Below are positions 6,560-7,482 of a stretch of 7,482 nt of DNA, piece by piece. Origin of the DNA: Armatimonadota bacterium (GTDB taxonomy: Bacteria > Actinomycetota > Acidimicrobiia > Spongiisociales > UBA5794). Each line of letters begins with the position of its first letter. Within the stretch, counting starts at the first letter, position 1. Both the position numbers and the translations under genes were made by a program. Location of the stretch: NCBI GenBank assembly GCA_008501565.1, contig QQUL01000082.1:1-7482 (forward strand), given 5' to 3'. The notes below the pieces were generated by a model that made no database searches, was not told the origin of the DNA, and saw nothing but the letters and a program-made list of their open reading frames with translations.

Positions 6560-6565
6560 AGTATA
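6560..6565 (-). promoter_or_regulatory. -10 box of the csoR-copZ-copA operon, leaderless start
   Basis: The minus strand reads TATACT-GATGGT-ATG, a near-consensus -10 hexamer ending 6 nt before the csoR start codon. Initiation would therefore fall at the A of ATG, giving a leaderless message. No Shine-Dalgarno sequence is needed or seen. The -35 region is G/C-rich (GCCCTA at 17-bp spacing) and does not match TTGACA, as expected for a promoter overlapped by the operator. Confidence 0.65.
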
Positions 6566-6584
6566 CCCCACCCCCAGAGGGGTA
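6564..6584. promoter_or_regulatory. CsoR operator
   Basis: TACCCC (6564-6569) and GGGGTA (6579-6584) are perfect inverted arms around ACCCCCAGA. The core CCCACCCCCAG followed by GGGGT closely resembles the published M. tuberculosis csoR operator as I recall it (CCCACCCCCAG-T-GGGGT); that match is from memory, not a search. The site overlaps the -10 box by two bases and fills the -10/-35 spacer, so CsoR bound here would occlude RNA polymerase. Confidence 0.82.
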
Positions 6585-6597
6585 GGGCCGGTCCCTA

Positions 6598-6646
6598 AAT
6601 TCGCGTACCCAGGGTTCCAGTACACGGTATTTCACTACTGGAGCCC
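6598..6646 (-). terminator. Dispersed repeat copy 2 and hairpin after the ABC permease gene
   Basis: GGGTTCCAGTA (6612-6622) pairs with TACTGGAGCCC (6636-6646), 11 pairs with one G-T wobble around a 13-nt loop. It starts 42 bp past the stop of the minus-strand ABC permease gene and just before the csoR operator, so it probably ends the permease transcript. Its left part (6598-6614) is the second copy of the sequence found after copA; the right arm has lost the outer complement that the first hairpin keeps. No T-run follows. Confidence 0.55.
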
Positions 6647-6688
6647 ACAGAACCGAGCGGGTGCGCCAGTGAGACATACCCGAAGGCG

Positions 6689-7482
6689 TCAGACGCGCAG
6701 CATTTGCTCGATTCGTCGCGAGGTGATCCACGAACCGATCACACCAATCGCGGCAAGGTACGCCACGTTGACGAGCATCGTCCAACTCGGAGCACCGAGC
6801 GTGAGCCCCCGGAGGAGGACGACGCCGTGATACAGCGGCGAGAACCATGCAACAACCTGGAGAAACGGTGGATACACACTGAGCGGATAGAACGTTGCCG
6901 AGAACAGGAAAAGGGGAAGGGTGACGAAGCTGATGATGTCGAGGTCTTGCCACGTTCGCATCCACGTGACACCGGCCGCGGCGAGGGCACCAAAGCAGAG
7001 GCCAATGAGAACCGTCGCGGGGAATGCCAGGATGGCGAGCGGTGACTCGATCAATCCCATGACGAGCATGACAGCGAGGAACGCGGTCGAGTAGACCACT
7101 CCTCGAAGCAACGTCCATCCGATCTCGCCGGAGGCCACCTCGCTTGGTTCAACCGGGGTTGCGAGTATCCCTTCATAGATCTTGCCGTACCGGAGTCGGA
7201 AGAAGATGTTGAACGATTCGAACACCGCGCCGTTCATTGCCGATGCAGCGAGCATCGCCGGTGCGATGTACGACACATAGTCGACCGTCGTTCCAGCGAA
7301 CTCAACGTCGCCCGCAAGCTCGCCAAGTCCGACTCCCATGGCCAGCAGATAGAACACTGGCTCAAAGAAGCCGGAAAGAAGAACTGGCCAGTATCGGCGC
7401 TGGGACAGGATGTTCCGTTCGACGACGAACTTGCCTCGCCACATCCGAGGAAGGGGTGGGACGACTCTGGCGGTGAGTGGGC
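6689..7482 (-). CDS. ABC-2 type transporter permease, 5' end probably outside the window
   Basis: At least 251 residues of an ABC-2 type membrane subunit (NodJ/DrrB-like) are encoded, with about six helices (near residues 18-38, 55-78, 107-130, 133-158, 166-190 and 222-241, counted from the Met at 7444). Family marks are FFEPVFYLLAMGVGLG, the FRLRYGKIYEGILATPVEPSEV cytoplasmic segment, which resembles the coupling region of these permeases, ATFYPLSVYPPFLQ and FSPLYHGVVLLRG. The partner ATPase is not in the window and would be expected upstream, beyond the right edge. The substrate is unknown; drugs, lipids or polysaccharides are usual for the family. The frame has no stop between 7444 and 7482, and ATG 7444 has neither a Shine-Dalgarno sequence nor a -10 box, so the true start is likely further upstream. 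If not, the gene is 6689-7444. The stop at 6689-6691 is followed by a repeat-containing hairpin. Confidence 0.85.
   Translation of the reverse strand, partial: PLTARVVPPLPRMWRGKFVVERNILSQRRYWPVLLSGFFEPVFYLLAMGVGLGELAGDVEFAGTTVDYVSYIAPAMLAASAMNGAVFESFNIFFRLRYGKIYEGILATPVEPSEVASGEIGWTLLRGVVYSTAFLAVMLVMGLIESPLAILAFPATVLIGLCFGALAAAGVTWMRTWQDLDIISFVTLPLFLFSATFYPLSVYPPFLQVVAWFSPLYHGVVLLRGLTLGAPSWTMLVNVAYLAAIGVIGSWITSRRIEQMLRV

Noticed and set aside
6554..6625. A 24-codon upstream extension of csoR
   Set aside because: It would put the operator and -10 box inside the gene and runs through the dispersed repeat. CsoR proteins of this length begin a few residues before the conserved NRLKTVRGHLDG.
6222..6830. 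A 202-codon plus-strand open frame across csoR, its operator and the permease end
   Set aside because: It crosses the operator, the hairpin and three real minus-strand features. Its product is rich in Ser, Arg and Pro with no domain.

Overview
The window looks like chromosomal DNA of a high-GC actinomycete-like bacterium (Actinomycetota, possibly Acidimicrobiia; that rank is inference). The evidence is a PAC2-family protein of actinobacterial type, an MT0933/Rv0909-like small protein, a csoR-copZ-copA copper operon with a CsoR operator resembling the mycobacterial one, and several genes whose ATG follows a TANNNT -10 box at exactly 6 nt with no Shine-Dalgarno sequence. There are no RNA genes, insertion sequences, CRISPR arrays or phage genes. 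Seven genes are read on the minus strand and one small gene on the plus strand.

Left block, positions 1-3513, minus strand, in order of transcription: a DUF255/YyaL-type thioredoxin-fold protein (1489-3513), a PAC2-family protein (536-1435) and a four-helix CopD-like membrane protein (137-529). The last two are 6 bp apart. The first two are separated by 53 bp that contain a candidate leaderless promoter. Positions 1-136 hold no gene, only inverted repeats.

Middle, 3514-3875: a 77-bp divergent intergenic region separates the DUF255 gene from a small plus-strand gene (3591-3791) of the MT0933-antitoxin-like family, which has no recognisable toxin beside it. It is followed by a perfect 23-bp-stem hairpin (3796-3845) lying between its stop and the convergent stop of copA.

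Right block, 3876-6553, minus strand: csoR (6263-6553), copZ (6054-6266) and copA (3876-6047) form a compact copper-efflux operon. CsoR senses Cu(I) and leaves its operator, CopZ carries Cu(I) in the cytoplasm, and CopA pumps it out using ATP. A G/C-rich inverted repeat, TACCCC-N9-GGGGTA (6564-6584), overlaps the csoR -10 box TACACT-like hexamer TATACT, and that box lies 6 nt from the csoR ATG. This implies an autoregulated, leaderless transcript. Upstream is an unrelated ABC-2 type permease (from 6689 to the right edge, 5' end probably cut off).

The least expected signal is a 17-base sequence found identically after copA (3790-3806) and after the ABC permease gene (6598-6614). It is in the same orientation both times and forms part of a hairpin, which suggests a genome-wide family of terminator or intergenic repeats. 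No wholly new multi-gene system is visible.
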